A stretch of 64,000 nucleotides of DNA, from assembly GCF_018603435.1 (NCBI RefSeq), contig NZ_CP075682.1, positions 2,914,001 to 2,978,000 of the forward strand. The letters are read 5' to 3'. Position numbers and translations under genes: made by a program. Positions 7,562 to 16,192 of the stretch are shown one piece after another; positions within the stretch are counted from its first letter, which is position 1; each line of letters begins with the position of its first letter. Under the pieces are notes generated by a model, which made no database searches, was not told where the DNA came from, and saw only the letters and a program-made list of their open reading frames with translations. The stretch comes from Chryseobacterium sp. ZHDP1 (lineage in GTDB: Bacteria; Bacteroidota; Bacteroidia; Flavobacteriales; Weeksellaceae).

Positions 7562-8866
7562 ATGGACCAAGCACCTAAAGAACTGTTTGTAGGAGTTATT
7601 AATCCTTATGCACTAACTGAAGCTATCACCGGAAGAACATTCGACTGGAAAGACGCAAAATCGTACCAGATTCTTGAAGAAACACTGGAAACCAATTACG
7701 CAGAACTGTTTGACATTAAATTTAATTCTCCTTTGTATGCCGGACTGCAACTTAACAGCGACAACACTGTAAAAGTTATGAAATCTGATGATATTAAAGT
7801 AAGAGCTGCAGATAAGCTGGAAACTGTAAATCTTTCGAATATTAAAACACTCAATGATCTTTCAGGTACCGGAATAAAAGACCTGAACAGCATCGCTGTA
7901 AAAAATGCCAGATTAGACAAAGGCGATGTAAAAGTGGTACTGAATATCCCAAAGCTGAATAACACCATCAGCAATAAAGTGCTCTCCCCTTCTATTAAAA
8001 ATATCATTTTCGGGATGGGAAATGCCAACGGATGGACACCTGCAGGAACTTCGTGGAGCGACAGAGGAAATTTCTTCAACGACGTGACGGAGTATAATGA
8101 CCCGATTCAGGGTGCAGTAGCCAACTGTTATTTTATTGCCGCTATTTCTGCTATTGCATGGGCAGATCCTTATACTATTCAGCATAAAGTGAGAGCCACC
8201 GGAACCGGAGAAACCGACCGTACCAATGCCATTCAGTTTTTCACGAAAGGCGGAGGAAAAGATGCGGCAACAAGACTTGTGGAAGTTACTGATAATACGA
8301 TTATTAACTCTTCCAATAACAATCCTGTATATTGCAGAAGCAACGATGCGGGAGAAATCTGGCCGGCTGTTTATGAAAAAGCATTTGCCAAATGGATCAC
8401 GAATGTAAATGACGATAAACCGGATATTTCTAAAACGGCTTTCGGAGATCCTGCAAAAGCTGTTGCACAACTTACGAATAAAACACCGTATTATTACTAC
8501 ACTTCACCGAGAACTGCGCTTGATCTTTTCGGGGTAGTAAGAGAAAACTCAATGAGCTGCAAGACCATTAATCCGATGGTTGCATGGACTTATGGATCAG
8601 GAAAAGATTATACCGGTTCTAATATCGTTGGAAATCACGCTTATACGGTTTTAGGCTGGTCTACTTTCAATGGAAAGAACTACATCATCCTGAGAAATCC
8701 GTGGGGAGTTACTGAACCGAATGGTTTGAATTCTTATCAGGGACTTATCAGCTTTTTCGACGGAAGTTTCTGGAGACCGATTAACATGATTGGAAACGAC
8801 GGCGTTTTCGCACTGGAAATCAATTCCTTTAAAAATTATTTTGAAGCTTTAGCTGTTACAAAATAG
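7562..8866 (+). CDS. calpain-like (family C2) cysteine protease
   Basis: A 434-residue protein with a calpain-type catalytic triad in order: Cys189 in QGAVANCYFIAA (Gln187-Gly region forms the oxyanion; the classical GDCW reads ANCY here), His359 in GNHAYTVLGW and Asn379 in LRNPWG. The first about 150 residues have no recognisable fold and may be a prodomain or delivery region. No signal peptide is seen, so it acts in the cytoplasm or leaves by a non-Sec route. None of the calcium-binding EF-hands of animal calpains is present. It follows a small gene in a two-gene operon. Confidence 0.88.
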   Translation: MDQAPKELFVGVINPYALTEAITGRTFDWKDAKSYQILEETLETNYAELFDIKFNSPLYAGLQLNSDNTVKVMKSDDIKVRAADKLETVNLSNIKTLNDLSGTGIKDLNSIAVKNARLDKGDVKVVLNIPKLNNTISNKVLSPSIKNIIFGMGNANGWTPAGTSWSDRGNFFNDVTEYNDPIQGAVANCYFIAAISAIAWADPYTIQHKVRATGTGETDRTNAIQFFTKGGGKDAATRLVEVTDNTIINSSNNNPVYCRSNDAGEIWPAVYEKAFAKWITNVNDDKPDISKTAFGDPAKAVAQLTNKTPYYYYTSPRTALDLFGVVRENSMSCKTINPMVAWTYGSGKDYTGSNIVGNHAYTVLGWSTFNGKNYIILRNPWGVTEPNGLNSYQGLISFFDGSFWRPINMIGNDGVFALEINSFKNYFEALAVTK

Positions 8867-8904
8867 AGAAAAATTCACCTTTTTATTAACCAACCCTTCA
8901 CTTC

Positions 8905-8934
8905 AGCTTTCACAGATTTCGGTCTGTGGAAGCT
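8905..8934. terminator. hairpin shared by convergent protease and sulfurtransferase genes
   Basis: AGCTTTCACAGA (8905-8916) pairs with TCTGTGGAAGCT (8923-8934), loop TTTCGG, then TTTTATA. It lies between two convergent stops and can act both ways. Confidence 0.7.
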
Positions 8935-8935
8935 T

Positions 8936-9772
8936 TTATAATTCTGTGGCAATTTCTTTCCCTTCTCTTCTGCTCCATTCGCTCCATGATCCTACATATA
9001 GATTCGGGATTTTGAATCCTGCGTAATCCAAAGCCAGAATGGTATGACAGGCCGTTACTCCGGAACCACAGTGAATGATCAGATTTTCGGGTTTTCCTTC
9101 AAGCAATTTTGAATATTTTTCTCTTAAAATTTCCGGTGAAAGGAAGTTTCCGTTTTCATCAAGATTTTCAGAAAAAGGAATATTAATTGCTCCGGGAATA
9201 TGTCCTGCAACGAGGTCAATCGGCTCAGATTCACCTCTGTAACGGTACGCATCTCTTACATCTACAACCGTCGATGATTCTTTTGTTAATTCATTTTCAA
9301 CAGTTTCCAGATCTGAAACAGGAAGTAGCCAGTTTTCTTTATGAATCAGGTCAGCTTTTTCGAAAGCTTCTTCGCCGGAAGAAAATTCAAGCCCTTCTTT
9401 TTCAGCATTCTGAAATCCGCCATCCAGAACCTGAACGTTTTCAAAACCGAAAGCTTTCAGCATCCACCAAGCTCTTGCAGCAGCGTTTGATCCGTTTTTA
9501 TCATCGTAAACAACAATATGGTTATTTTCTGAAATTCCCAGATTTGAAATTATCTCTGCAAATTTTTTAATTTCCGGAAGAGGGTGTCTTCCTCCAAAAG
9601 CACCGTTCTCACCGATTTCAGCAAGATCTTTATCCAGATCAATAAATCTCGCTCCTTTAATATGTTTATTCAGATAATTTTGATAAACGTCTTTTCCTGC
9701 TCTTGCATCAAGAATGATAAGATTTTCTGTTGGAAGATTTTTTAGTTCTGAAGGTGAGATAATGGATTGCAT
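8936..9772 (-). CDS. sseA: thiosulfate/3-mercaptopyruvate sulfurtransferase
   Basis: A 278-residue two-domain rhodanese. The N-terminal domain (about 5-130) is inactive but conserved (LDARAGKDVYQNYLNKHI, IVVYDDKNGSNAAARAWW); the C-terminal domain (about 160-275) has the active loop CGSGVTA with Cys235. CG[ST]GVTA is typical of mercaptopyruvate sulfurtransferases, but substrate choice cannot be settled by eye. It moves sulfane sulfur to thiol acceptors in the cytoplasm. The TPR gene lies 9 bp upstream on the same strand. Confidence 0.9.
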   Translation of the reverse strand: MQSIISPSELKNLPTENLIILDARAGKDVYQNYLNKHIKGARFIDLDKDLAEIGENGAFGGRHPLPEIKKFAEIISNLGISENNHIVVYDDKNGSNAAARAWWMLKAFGFENVQVLDGGFQNAEKEGLEFSSGEEAFEKADLIHKENWLLPVSDLETVENELTKESSTVVDVRDAYRYRGESEPIDLVAGHIPGAINIPFSENLDENGNFLSPEILREKYSKLLEGKPENLIIHCGSGVTACHTILALDYAGFKIPNLYVGSWSEWSRREGKEIATEL

Positions 9773-9781
9773 ATTTGTTTT

Positions 9782-10795
9782 TTAATTATGTTCGAAAGAA
9801 GCCGCAACTCTGTATTTATTATTAAGAACGTCCGTAATTTCCTTTCTCAGATCTTCCAAAGTAAAACTGGCATCTTTAAAACCGATTGGATAAGTGGAAT
9901 GTCCGCTTTTCGTTTCTTCACAAATGACGAATTGCGGATCTGTTTTTTCTATCTGAACCGTTTTTTCAATTTTGAATTTACGCTCTACTTTGTCTCCTTT
10001 TTCATTAATTAAATATAAGACATACAAAGGCTGAAGCATCTCTTTTGGCTTTTCAAAATATTTATGGATGTTCACAACCTGGTTTTTCCAGTCGAACTGA
10101 TCCACATTAAGATTTTTGAACTTCATTTCATCCTCCGGAAGCTCTTTATTTTCATAGAAAGTTCTCATTTTCTCAAAATAGGAATCTGCCTCTGAAAATT
10201 TATTCTGAACATTTAAAGATTTTATCAGCTTGGTATACAGTTCATATTCTTTTGGTAATGATGTCAAAGCTTCTTTATAGATTTTCTCAGATTTTGCATA
10301 CTCTTTCTGTGTATAATAGAAACCGCCTGCAAATAGGACTATTTTTACATACCAGTTATCTTTCTGACGAGATTTCTGAAGGGCTTCCAAAAACGTTTTT
10401 TCCTGATTAACAGCATCTTCCCTGATACTGTAAATCCGTAATTTTTCATAATAAAACTCAGCCAAAGGATCAGACTCCAAACCTGTATTTATATTTTTCA
10501 GAGCTTCATCATACTTTTTCTGATACATTTGGGACAATCCGATGTGATAATATACGAGAGCATTATCAAAGCCTTTTTTTAAAGCTTTGTTGTAATATTC
10601 TATTGCTTTGTCGTCATTTTCCTCCCTGAAAAAAGCAAATCCCAAATAGTAAAGCTCTTCTCCTGTAAAAGAAGGACTTTCATTTTCAAGCCCGGTTAAT
10701 TCCTTAAATTTTTCTTCGTTGAACAGTTTTTCTACTTTCTGGGCAAAAACCGCAGAAGAAAAAACAATCAGTATGGTAACAAAAAGCTTAGTCAT
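9782..10795 (-). CDS. exported TPR-repeat protein
   Basis: A 337-residue protein with a signal peptide (MTKLFVTILIVFSSAVFAQ). Tetratricopeptide repeats fill about 45-220, for example LYYLGFAFFREENDDKAIEYY, ALVYYHIGLSQMYQKKYDEAL and KEYAKSEKIYKEALTSLP. The last 100 residues have no recognisable domain. It is probably a periplasmic scaffold; its partner is unknown. It sits in a three-gene minus-strand run with the HMG-CoA-lyase-like gene upstream (3 bp) and sseA downstream (9 bp). Confidence 0.82.
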   Translation of the reverse strand: MTKLFVTILIVFSSAVFAQKVEKLFNEEKFKELTGLENESPSFTGEELYYLGFAFFREENDDKAIEYYNKALKKGFDNALVYYHIGLSQMYQKKYDEALKNINTGLESDPLAEFYYEKLRIYSIREDAVNQEKTFLEALQKSRQKDNWYVKIVLFAGGFYYTQKEYAKSEKIYKEALTSLPKEYELYTKLIKSLNVQNKFSEADSYFEKMRTFYENKELPEDEMKFKNLNVDQFDWKNQVVNIHKYFEKPKEMLQPLYVLYLINEKGDKVERKFKIEKTVQIEKTDPQFVICEETKSGHSTYPIGFKDASFTLEDLRKEITDVLNNKYRVAASFEHN

Positions 10796-10798
10796 ACC

Positions 10799-11647
10799 TC
10801 AAAAATGAAAAATATCTTTCGCTTTGTTGTAAGAACTTTCGAAGTTCAGCAGATTGAGTTTATGGTCTGCCTTTTCTACGCTCATAAAATTAATTACCTG
10901 TTCGGTCGGCATATTTCCCACCAGATCATCTTTCGCCATCGGACAGCCTCCGATTCCTTTGATGGCACTGTCGAATCTCGTACATCCCTGATCGTAAGCG
11001 GCTTTCAGCTTAGCGTAAGAATCTTCGTAACGGTTATGAAAATGTGCTCCGAAATTTATTTCAGGATATTTTGAAGGAATTTTTCCGAACAAAAGAGAAA
11101 TGGTTTCCGGCGTTGCAACTCCCGTAGTATCAGAAAGTAAAATCTCTTTAACTCCGATTTCAGAAAATCGCTGAGCCCAGAAATCCACATCTTCCCACTT
11201 CCACATTTCGCCGTAAGGATTTCCAAAAGCCATTGAAAAATAAATATTTAGCTGCCTGTTTTCATTTTTTACCAGTTCCAGCATTTTAATAATCTCCTGA
11301 AAAGCTTCTTCCTGATTTTTATTCGTATTTCTATGCTGAAAAGTTTCGGAAATGGAAAACGGAAAGCCGATAATGTCTACCGACTGATGTTTTAATGCTT
11401 TTTCAGCTCCTCTGTAATTGGCAACAATTGCAGAAACTTTGGTATTGGATCGGGATTTATCGATGTTTTCCGCCACCTCATCAGAATCTGCCATTTGCGG
11501 AATTGCTTTCGGAGAAACAAAACTCAGACAGTCCAGAACATCAAAACCCACATCCATAAGAGAATTGATGTAATCTATTTTTTTATCAGTCGGGATGAAT
11601 TCTCCCCACCCCTGCATTGCATCACGCGGACATTCTGTAAGAAACAT
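10799..11647 (-). CDS. hydroxymethylglutaryl-CoA lyase-like enzyme
   Basis: A 282-residue HMGL-like TIM barrel. TECPRDAMQG at the N-terminus gives the catalytic Arg-Asp pair, HFH at 202-204 the metal ligands, and GIGGCPMAKDDLVGNMPTE around Cys235 the lid loop signature of HMG-CoA lyases. It cleaves HMG-CoA to acetoacetate and acetyl-CoA, the last step of leucine breakdown. No other leucine catabolism gene is next to it. Confidence 0.9.
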   Translation of the reverse strand: MFLTECPRDAMQGWGEFIPTDKKIDYINSLMDVGFDVLDCLSFVSPKAIPQMADSDEVAENIDKSRSNTKVSAIVANYRGAEKALKHQSVDIIGFPFSISETFQHRNTNKNQEEAFQEIIKMLELVKNENRQLNIYFSMAFGNPYGEMWKWEDVDFWAQRFSEIGVKEILLSDTTGVATPETISLLFGKIPSKYPEINFGAHFHNRYEDSYAKLKAAYDQGCTRFDSAIKGIGGCPMAKDDLVGNMPTEQVINFMSVEKADHKLNLLNFESSYNKAKDIFHF

Positions 11648-11808
11648 TTTTTACATTTAGATTTTCTCAAATATAATAAAACTAAACAAGTTCTTAAGAG
11701 TTATGCAAAAACACAATAAACAACTGAATTTCATTGTTTTACACAAATAAAAACACTTCACAAAACTATTATGGAATACAAATAAGATATTCTGAGCATC
11801 AAATTTGC

Positions 11809-11816
11809 TAACTTTA
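11809..11816 (+). promoter_or_regulatory. candidate -7 element TAACTTTA for pepT
   Basis: TAACTTTA fits TAnnTTTG at 7 of 8 positions and lies 29 bp before ATG 11838. It also argues against a TTG start at 11805. Confidence 0.35.
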
Positions 11817-11837
11817 CAGGAAATTTATACCAATATA

Positions 11838-13085
11838 ATGAGCGCAATAGAATTCAGCCCTTTGTGGAAAGAAAAGCTACTGAACCGTTTTCTTAATTAC
11901 GTAAAAATCTATTCAACCAGCGACGCAGAAAGCGAAACCACTCCTTCTACAGAAAGACAGTGGAACATCGCCAACTACATCACGGAAGAACTGAAAACGA
12001 TAGGTCTTGAAAATGTATCGATCGATGAAAATGGTTATATCATGGGATATGTTCCTTCAAATCTTGAGAATAATGACAAACCGACCATCGGATTTATTTC
12101 GCATTACGATACTTCACCGGATTTCAGCGGAGAGAATGTAAAACCGCATGTTTGGGAAAATTATGACGGAGGAGATCTGGTTTTGAATCAGACAACAGGA
12201 TTTACTTTATCGCCATCAAAATTTGAAAGTTTAAAAAAATATATCGGTCAGACCTTAATTACCACAGACGGAAATACCCTTCTTGGAGCCGATGACAAAG
12301 CAGGCTGTGCAGAAATTGTAACGGCTGCGGAATATTTAATGGCTCATCCGGAAATCAAGCACGGAAGAATTGCCGTTGGATTTACGCCTGATGAAGAAAT
12401 CGGAAGAGGAGCACATAAATTTGATGTGGCAAAATTCGGGGCTGAATTTGCTTACACGATGGACGGCGGAGAAGTTGGTGAACTGGAATATGAAAACTTC
12501 AACGCTGCAGGAGCAGTGGTAAAAATCCACGGATTGAGCGTTCATCCGGGTTACGCGTACGGAAAAATGATTAACGCCGCTTTACTGGCTTTTGAATTTG
12601 CACAGATGCTTCCTGCCAATGAAACGCCTGCAACGACTAAAGGTTTTGACGGTTTTTATCATTTAATGGAGTTAAATGCAGATATTTCTGAGGCTAAATT
12701 GCAATACATCATCCGTGATCACGACGCTGATAAATTTGAGGCAAGAAAGAAATTCATGGAAGAAAAAGTAGCTGAATTTAACAAAAAACACGGCGAAGGG
12801 ACTGCCGAAATTGAAATTAAAGAGCAGTACAGAAACATGAAGCAGCAGTTTGAAGGAAAAATGCACATCGTAGATCTTGCCGCGGCAGCGATGAAAGAAG
12901 CAGGAATCGAACCAAAGATTAAAGCAATCCGCGGAGGAACCGATGGAGCGCAGTTATCTTACATGGGACTTCCTTGTCCGAATATTTTTGCGGGAGGAAT
13001 CAATTTCCACGGACCATATGAATATGTGGCTCTGGAAAGTATGGAGAAAGCAATGGAAGTGATTCTGAATATTGCGAAGGCTTAA
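11838..13085 (+). CDS. pepT: peptidase T (tripeptide aminopeptidase)
   Basis: A 415-residue M20B metallopeptidase that removes N-terminal residues from tripeptides in the cytoplasm. Zinc-site motifs in order: SHYDTSPDFSG (His, Asp), LLGADDKAGCAE (bridging Asp), FTPDEEIGRGAH (catalytic Glu and metal Glu), YTMDGGEVG, and IRGGTDGAQLSYMGLP near the C-terminus. The start is ATG 11838 (MSAIEFSPLWKEKLLNRF); an upstream in-frame TTG (11805) overlaps the probable promoter. Length is normal for the family. Monocistronic with its own terminator. Confidence 0.95.
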   Translation: MSAIEFSPLWKEKLLNRFLNYVKIYSTSDAESETTPSTERQWNIANYITEELKTIGLENVSIDENGYIMGYVPSNLENNDKPTIGFISHYDTSPDFSGENVKPHVWENYDGGDLVLNQTTGFTLSPSKFESLKKYIGQTLITTDGNTLLGADDKAGCAEIVTAAEYLMAHPEIKHGRIAVGFTPDEEIGRGAHKFDVAKFGAEFAYTMDGGEVGELEYENFNAAGAVVKIHGLSVHPGYAYGKMINAALLAFEFAQMLPANETPATTKGFDGFYHLMELNADISEAKLQYIIRDHDADKFEARKKFMEEKVAEFNKKHGEGTAEIEIKEQYRNMKQQFEGKMHIVDLAAAAMKEAGIEPKIKAIRGGTDGAQLSYMGLPCPNIFAGGINFHGPYEYVALESMEKAMEVILNIAKA

Positions 13086-13106
13086 AAAGTTCTAATTTAT
13101 ATAACT

Positions 13107-13135
13107 AATCCGGCTTTGTTGAGCCGGATTTTTTA
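13107..13135 (+). terminator. intrinsic terminator after pepT
   Basis: AATCCGGCT (13107-13115) and AGCCGGATT (13122-13130) form a perfect 9-bp stem followed by TTTTAT. Confidence 0.85.
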
Positions 13136-13198
13136 TAACATCTTTAGCAAATCTTTCCTTATATGCTCCAAATCTTGAAAAATTCTCTCTACCTTCAT

Positions 13199-13843
13199 TT
13201 ACCAACTAAAATTTCTTTCAACATAAGTATTTTCAAAAAGATTCCAAGGAATACTGTCTGCATTTTTTAGAATTATATTGTTCTTTTTATGAACAAAAAT
13301 TTTTATTAATTCTCCCGCATGATGATACCCGTTTAAAACAATAGCATGAATGAATTCCGAATCCAAAAGACTTAAATATTTTTTAAACTTATCCGCTTTT
13401 TCATCCTCCAGAAATGTTAAATCTAAATCATCAAAAATTACCGTATGATCAACTATGATTTGGGCTAAATGTTTTGCGTTATTAAAAGCTGCAAAACTCT
13501 TAAACATTTTTTCTGTAGAATTAATATCAGACTCTACGACATCCAAATACACTTTTCTTCCGGAATTTAAATAATAATCCTTCTGATATTGTTTCATTCC
13601 CTTCGGAATTTCTATTTCGTATCTTTTGAAAGCTCTTTTCCATTCATCTATTTTAGACAGAATATTATCCTCTGAATATGCCCATAGAAACGAATAAATC
13701 TTTTTGTCTTTTTCAAAATAATTATCAATATGCAGATCTTCATTCCGATCATAAAAAATCCAGGAGGTTGTATAGTTGAAAAGGATTGATTCATCTAAAA
13801 TTTTAGATAAAAAATAATTTTTCTCATCAATAAAGAATCTCAT
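13199..13843 (-). CDS. hypothetical protein, unrecognised
   Basis: A 214-residue soluble protein from ATG 13843 (MRFFIDEKNYFLSKILDES). A TTG eleven codons upstream (13876) keeps the frame open but has no better context. It is rich in aromatic and charged residues (WAYSEDNILSKIDEWKRAFKRYE), without signal peptide, membrane span or known motif. No neighbour is on the same strand nearby, so context does not help. Composition is AT-rich compared with pepT. Confidence 0.65.
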   Translation of the reverse strand: MRFFIDEKNYFLSKILDESILFNYTTSWIFYDRNEDLHIDNYFEKDKKIYSFLWAYSEDNILSKIDEWKRAFKRYEIEIPKGMKQYQKDYYLNSGRKVYLDVVESDINSTEKMFKSFAAFNNAKHLAQIIVDHTVIFDDLDLTFLEDEKADKFKKYLSLLDSEFIHAIVLNGYHHAGELIKIFVHKKNNIILKNADSIPWNLFENTYVERNFSW

Positions 13844-13880
13844 TTGTAAATCATTTGACTGTTGCAAATTAAACAAAAAA

Positions 13881-13900
13881 ACTACTACAAAAGCAGTAGT
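13881..13900 (-). terminator. minus-strand hairpin with T-run upstream of the 13843 gene
   Basis: ACTACT (13881-13886) and AGTAGT (13895-13900) form a stem; read on the minus strand it is followed by seven T. It would stop minus-strand transcription before the 13199-13843 gene, although no minus-strand gene lies further upstream. Confidence 0.45.
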
Positions 13901-14041
13901 CGCACGATATTTAAATTCCCTTCACAATACAACTTTTTTGCTTATAATGTTTCTATGATCCACTGATACTAAATTATTCTGAAATTTTTATACATTATTG
14001 GTCTGATTTTTGTTGAAAAATCAAAAAAAACATTTTTATAA

Positions 14042-14329
14042 ATGAAAAAGAGATTATATTCAGCAGCAGTGATTCTTTTATTCGGAATCGGAGTATCTGC
14101 ACAAAAAACAAATTCTGTAAAGCAGGAGGTAAAAAAAGATGCTAAAGCCGTAGGTAAGGCTGCCAAAGACGGGGCAGAATGGACCGGCAAAACCGCAGAA
14201 AAAGGTTATGATGCAACCAAAAAAGGCGTTAAAAATGCAGCAAAATGGACCAAAAAAACGGCTAAAAAAGGTGCAGATGCAGTAGACAAATCCTACCAGA
14301 ATGTAAAAGCAGACATTAAGAAAGATTAA
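14042..14329 (+). CDS. small secreted Lys/Ala-rich helical protein
   Basis: A 95-residue protein with signal peptide (cleavage after GVSAQ, about residue 21). The mature part is built from imperfect Lys/Ala/Gly repeats: GKAAKDGAEWTGKTAEKG, then KKGVKNAAKWTKKTAKKG, both with an A-x-W-T-x-K-T-A core about 20 residues apart. This resembles LEA/YtxH-like amphipathic helices of stress proteins. It is strongly basic and likely periplasmic or surface-associated. Function unknown. It has its own terminator. Confidence 0.8.
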   Translation: MKKRLYSAAVILLFGIGVSAQKTNSVKQEVKKDAKAVGKAAKDGAEWTGKTAEKGYDATKKGVKNAAKWTKKTAKKGADAVDKSYQNVKADIKKD

Positions 14330-14339
14330 TTACTAAGAA

Positions 14340-14366
14340 AACCACCGCTATTGCAGTGGTTTTTTA
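14340..14366 (+). terminator. intrinsic terminator
   Basis: AACCAC (14340-14345) pairs with GTGGTT (14356-14361), with a further GC/GC pair inside, followed by a T-run. Confidence 0.75.
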
Positions 14367-14387
14367 ATATCTAAACAGTAAAATTAT

Positions 14388-15449
14388 CTATCCTTGCTGA
14401 TTTCCCAGAAAAGCGTCCCAACCCTGCGCTGTTAAAGCAACCAACTGATTAGAACCTCTTGCCACCATAAAATTTCCGTCTTCTTTTTCAACGGCATGAC
14501 CAATGATGGTAAAATCCGGATGGTTTTTAATTTTATCAAAATCATTTGGCGAAATCGTGAATAATAATTCGTAATCCTCACCTCCGCTTAAAGCAGCCAT
14601 CACAGGATTTAAATTGAATTCATCCGCCGTTGTAATCGTTAAATTATCCATCGGAATTTTTTCTTCATACAATCTGAATCCTACTTTCGACTGATCTGAA
14701 AGATGAAGAATTTCAGAAGCCAGACCGTCAGAAACATCAATCATAGAAGTTGGCTTGATATCCAGTTGTTCTAAAATCCCTTTTACATCGGTTCTTGCTT
14801 CAGGCTTCAACTGTCTTTCCAGAATATAATCGTAGCCTTCCATTTCCGGCTGCATATTCGGATCAGCTAAGAAAACAGCGTGTTCTCTTTCAAGAATCTG
14901 AAGTCCCATATAAGCGCCGCCTAAATCTCCGGTTACGACCAAAAGATCGTTTGGTTTTGCCGTATTTCTTTTCACAATATGCTCATCATTCTCCATCCCG
15001 ATTGCCGTAATGCTCATTACCAAACCGGCATTGGAACTTGTTGTATCTCCGCCAATTAAGTCAACTTTATATCTTGCGCAAGCGGTCTGAATTCCGGAAT
15101 AGATTTCTTCCAGAGCTTCCACCGGAAAACGATTGGAAACAGCAAGAGAAACCAAAATCTGAGTTGGCGTTGCATTCATCGCTGCAATATCACTGAGATT
15201 TACAACAACCGCTTTATAACCTAAATGTTTCAAAGGCACATATCCCAGATTGAAATGAACACCTTCCGCCAAAACATCTGTTGTAAGAACCACTTTCTTA
15301 TTTCCGGGATTAATTACTGCCGCATCATCTCCCACTCCAAGCTCCGAAGATTCGTTGGATAGAGGAAAATGTTCCGTTAAATGTTTAATTAAACCAAATT
15401 CTCCGAGTTTGGAAATTGGCGTTAATTCTGGATCTTTATCTTCAAACAT
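14388..15449 (-). CDS. thiL: thiamine-monophosphate kinase
   Basis: ThiL phosphorylates thiamine monophosphate to the diphosphate, the last step of thiamine synthesis. The 353-residue protein has the ATP/Mg motifs of the AIR-synthase-like fold: ELGVGDDAAVI (about 37-47), LVGGDTTSS (about 138-145), IDVSDGLASEILH (about 235-247) and LSGGEDYELLFT (about 288-299). It is slightly longer than E. coli ThiL at the N-terminus. The thioesterase gene lies 70 bp upstream on the same strand; no other thi gene is nearby. Confidence 0.94.
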   Translation of the reverse strand: MFEDKDPELTPISKLGEFGLIKHLTEHFPLSNESSELGVGDDAAVINPGNKKVVLTTDVLAEGVHFNLGYVPLKHLGYKAVVVNLSDIAAMNATPTQILVSLAVSNRFPVEALEEIYSGIQTACARYKVDLIGGDTTSSNAGLVMSITAIGMENDEHIVKRNTAKPNDLLVVTGDLGGAYMGLQILEREHAVFLADPNMQPEMEGYDYILERQLKPEARTDVKGILEQLDIKPTSMIDVSDGLASEILHLSDQSKVGFRLYEEKIPMDNLTITTADEFNLNPVMAALSGGEDYELLFTISPNDFDKIKNHPDFTIIGHAVEKEDGNFMVARGSNQLVALTAQGWDAFLGNQQG

Positions 15450-15519
15450 ATTTTTAATTATAAGTAATAAATAATGGGTAATGAGTAATCTTAAAACAAT
15501 AAACTCAAAACCTTACATC

Positions 15520-16014
15520 TTAAACAGCAAATACTGCCGGATCAACATTTTCAGGACGGAAAGGAAGTTTTTTAAAATCTTCCCTCGTTAAAACTACGGT
15601 CTCCGGAGATTTATATTTGTTCATAGCTTCCACCACATCATCGGGCGGTGTTGTCATTTTTCTCAGCATCATATCGATCCAGACTCCGGTTGCTTCTGCA
15701 GTGGCACAATGCTCGCCATCAGTCGTATAAAACTTGTGTACGAAACGGTAAATAGAACAGTCTTCTGCACAGCCATCAATTTCAAGACTTACGATAACCG
15801 TCTGATCTGCATAAATTTCTTTAAAAAAAGAAAATCTTTCGTGCATGATTACCGGACCGATTCCCCATCGGCTCATTTGGGTAACGCCCATTTTTTCCTG
15901 CTTCATAAAAGCCATTCTGGTTTGCGCACAATACTGTACGTAAGATGAATTTGCCAGATGTTTGTTGGCATCAAGATCGCTCCAGCGAACTTCAAATGTA
16001 TGGTAGAATTTCAT
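15520..16014 (-). CDS. acyl-CoA thioesterase, hotdog fold (4HBT type)
   Basis: A 164-residue single hotdog domain. VRWSDLDANKHLANSSYVQY near the N-terminus is the 4HBT signature with the catalytic Asp (DANKH), followed by the central helix and strands with VSLEIDGCAEDCSIYRFVH. It hydrolyses an acyl-CoA or acyl-ACP; substrate unknown. Upstream of thiL. Confidence 0.87.
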   Translation of the reverse strand: MKFYHTFEVRWSDLDANKHLANSSYVQYCAQTRMAFMKQEKMGVTQMSRWGIGPVIMHERFSFFKEIYADQTVIVSLEIDGCAEDCSIYRFVHKFYTTDGEHCATAEATGVWIDMMLRKMTTPPDDVVEAMNKYKSPETVVLTREDFKKLPFRPENVDPAVFAV

Positions 16015-16192
16015 TTACTTTTTGTTTTAAATATAAATTGTATGATTTTTTATCACAAAAACCATTTTTGGCAGTCAATAATTTCACTGTAAAAATGAAA
16101 AATTATATTCCTCAAAATTACTCAAATAAGATGGTTTATAAAAATTGTAGTTTTGCAAAAGTAATCTTGAGCATAAGATTATTAAAAGTATT

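Noticed and set aside
7913-8470. Minus-strand 185-codon open frame
   Set aside because: Antisense shadow of the calpain-like protease; composition is not protein-like.
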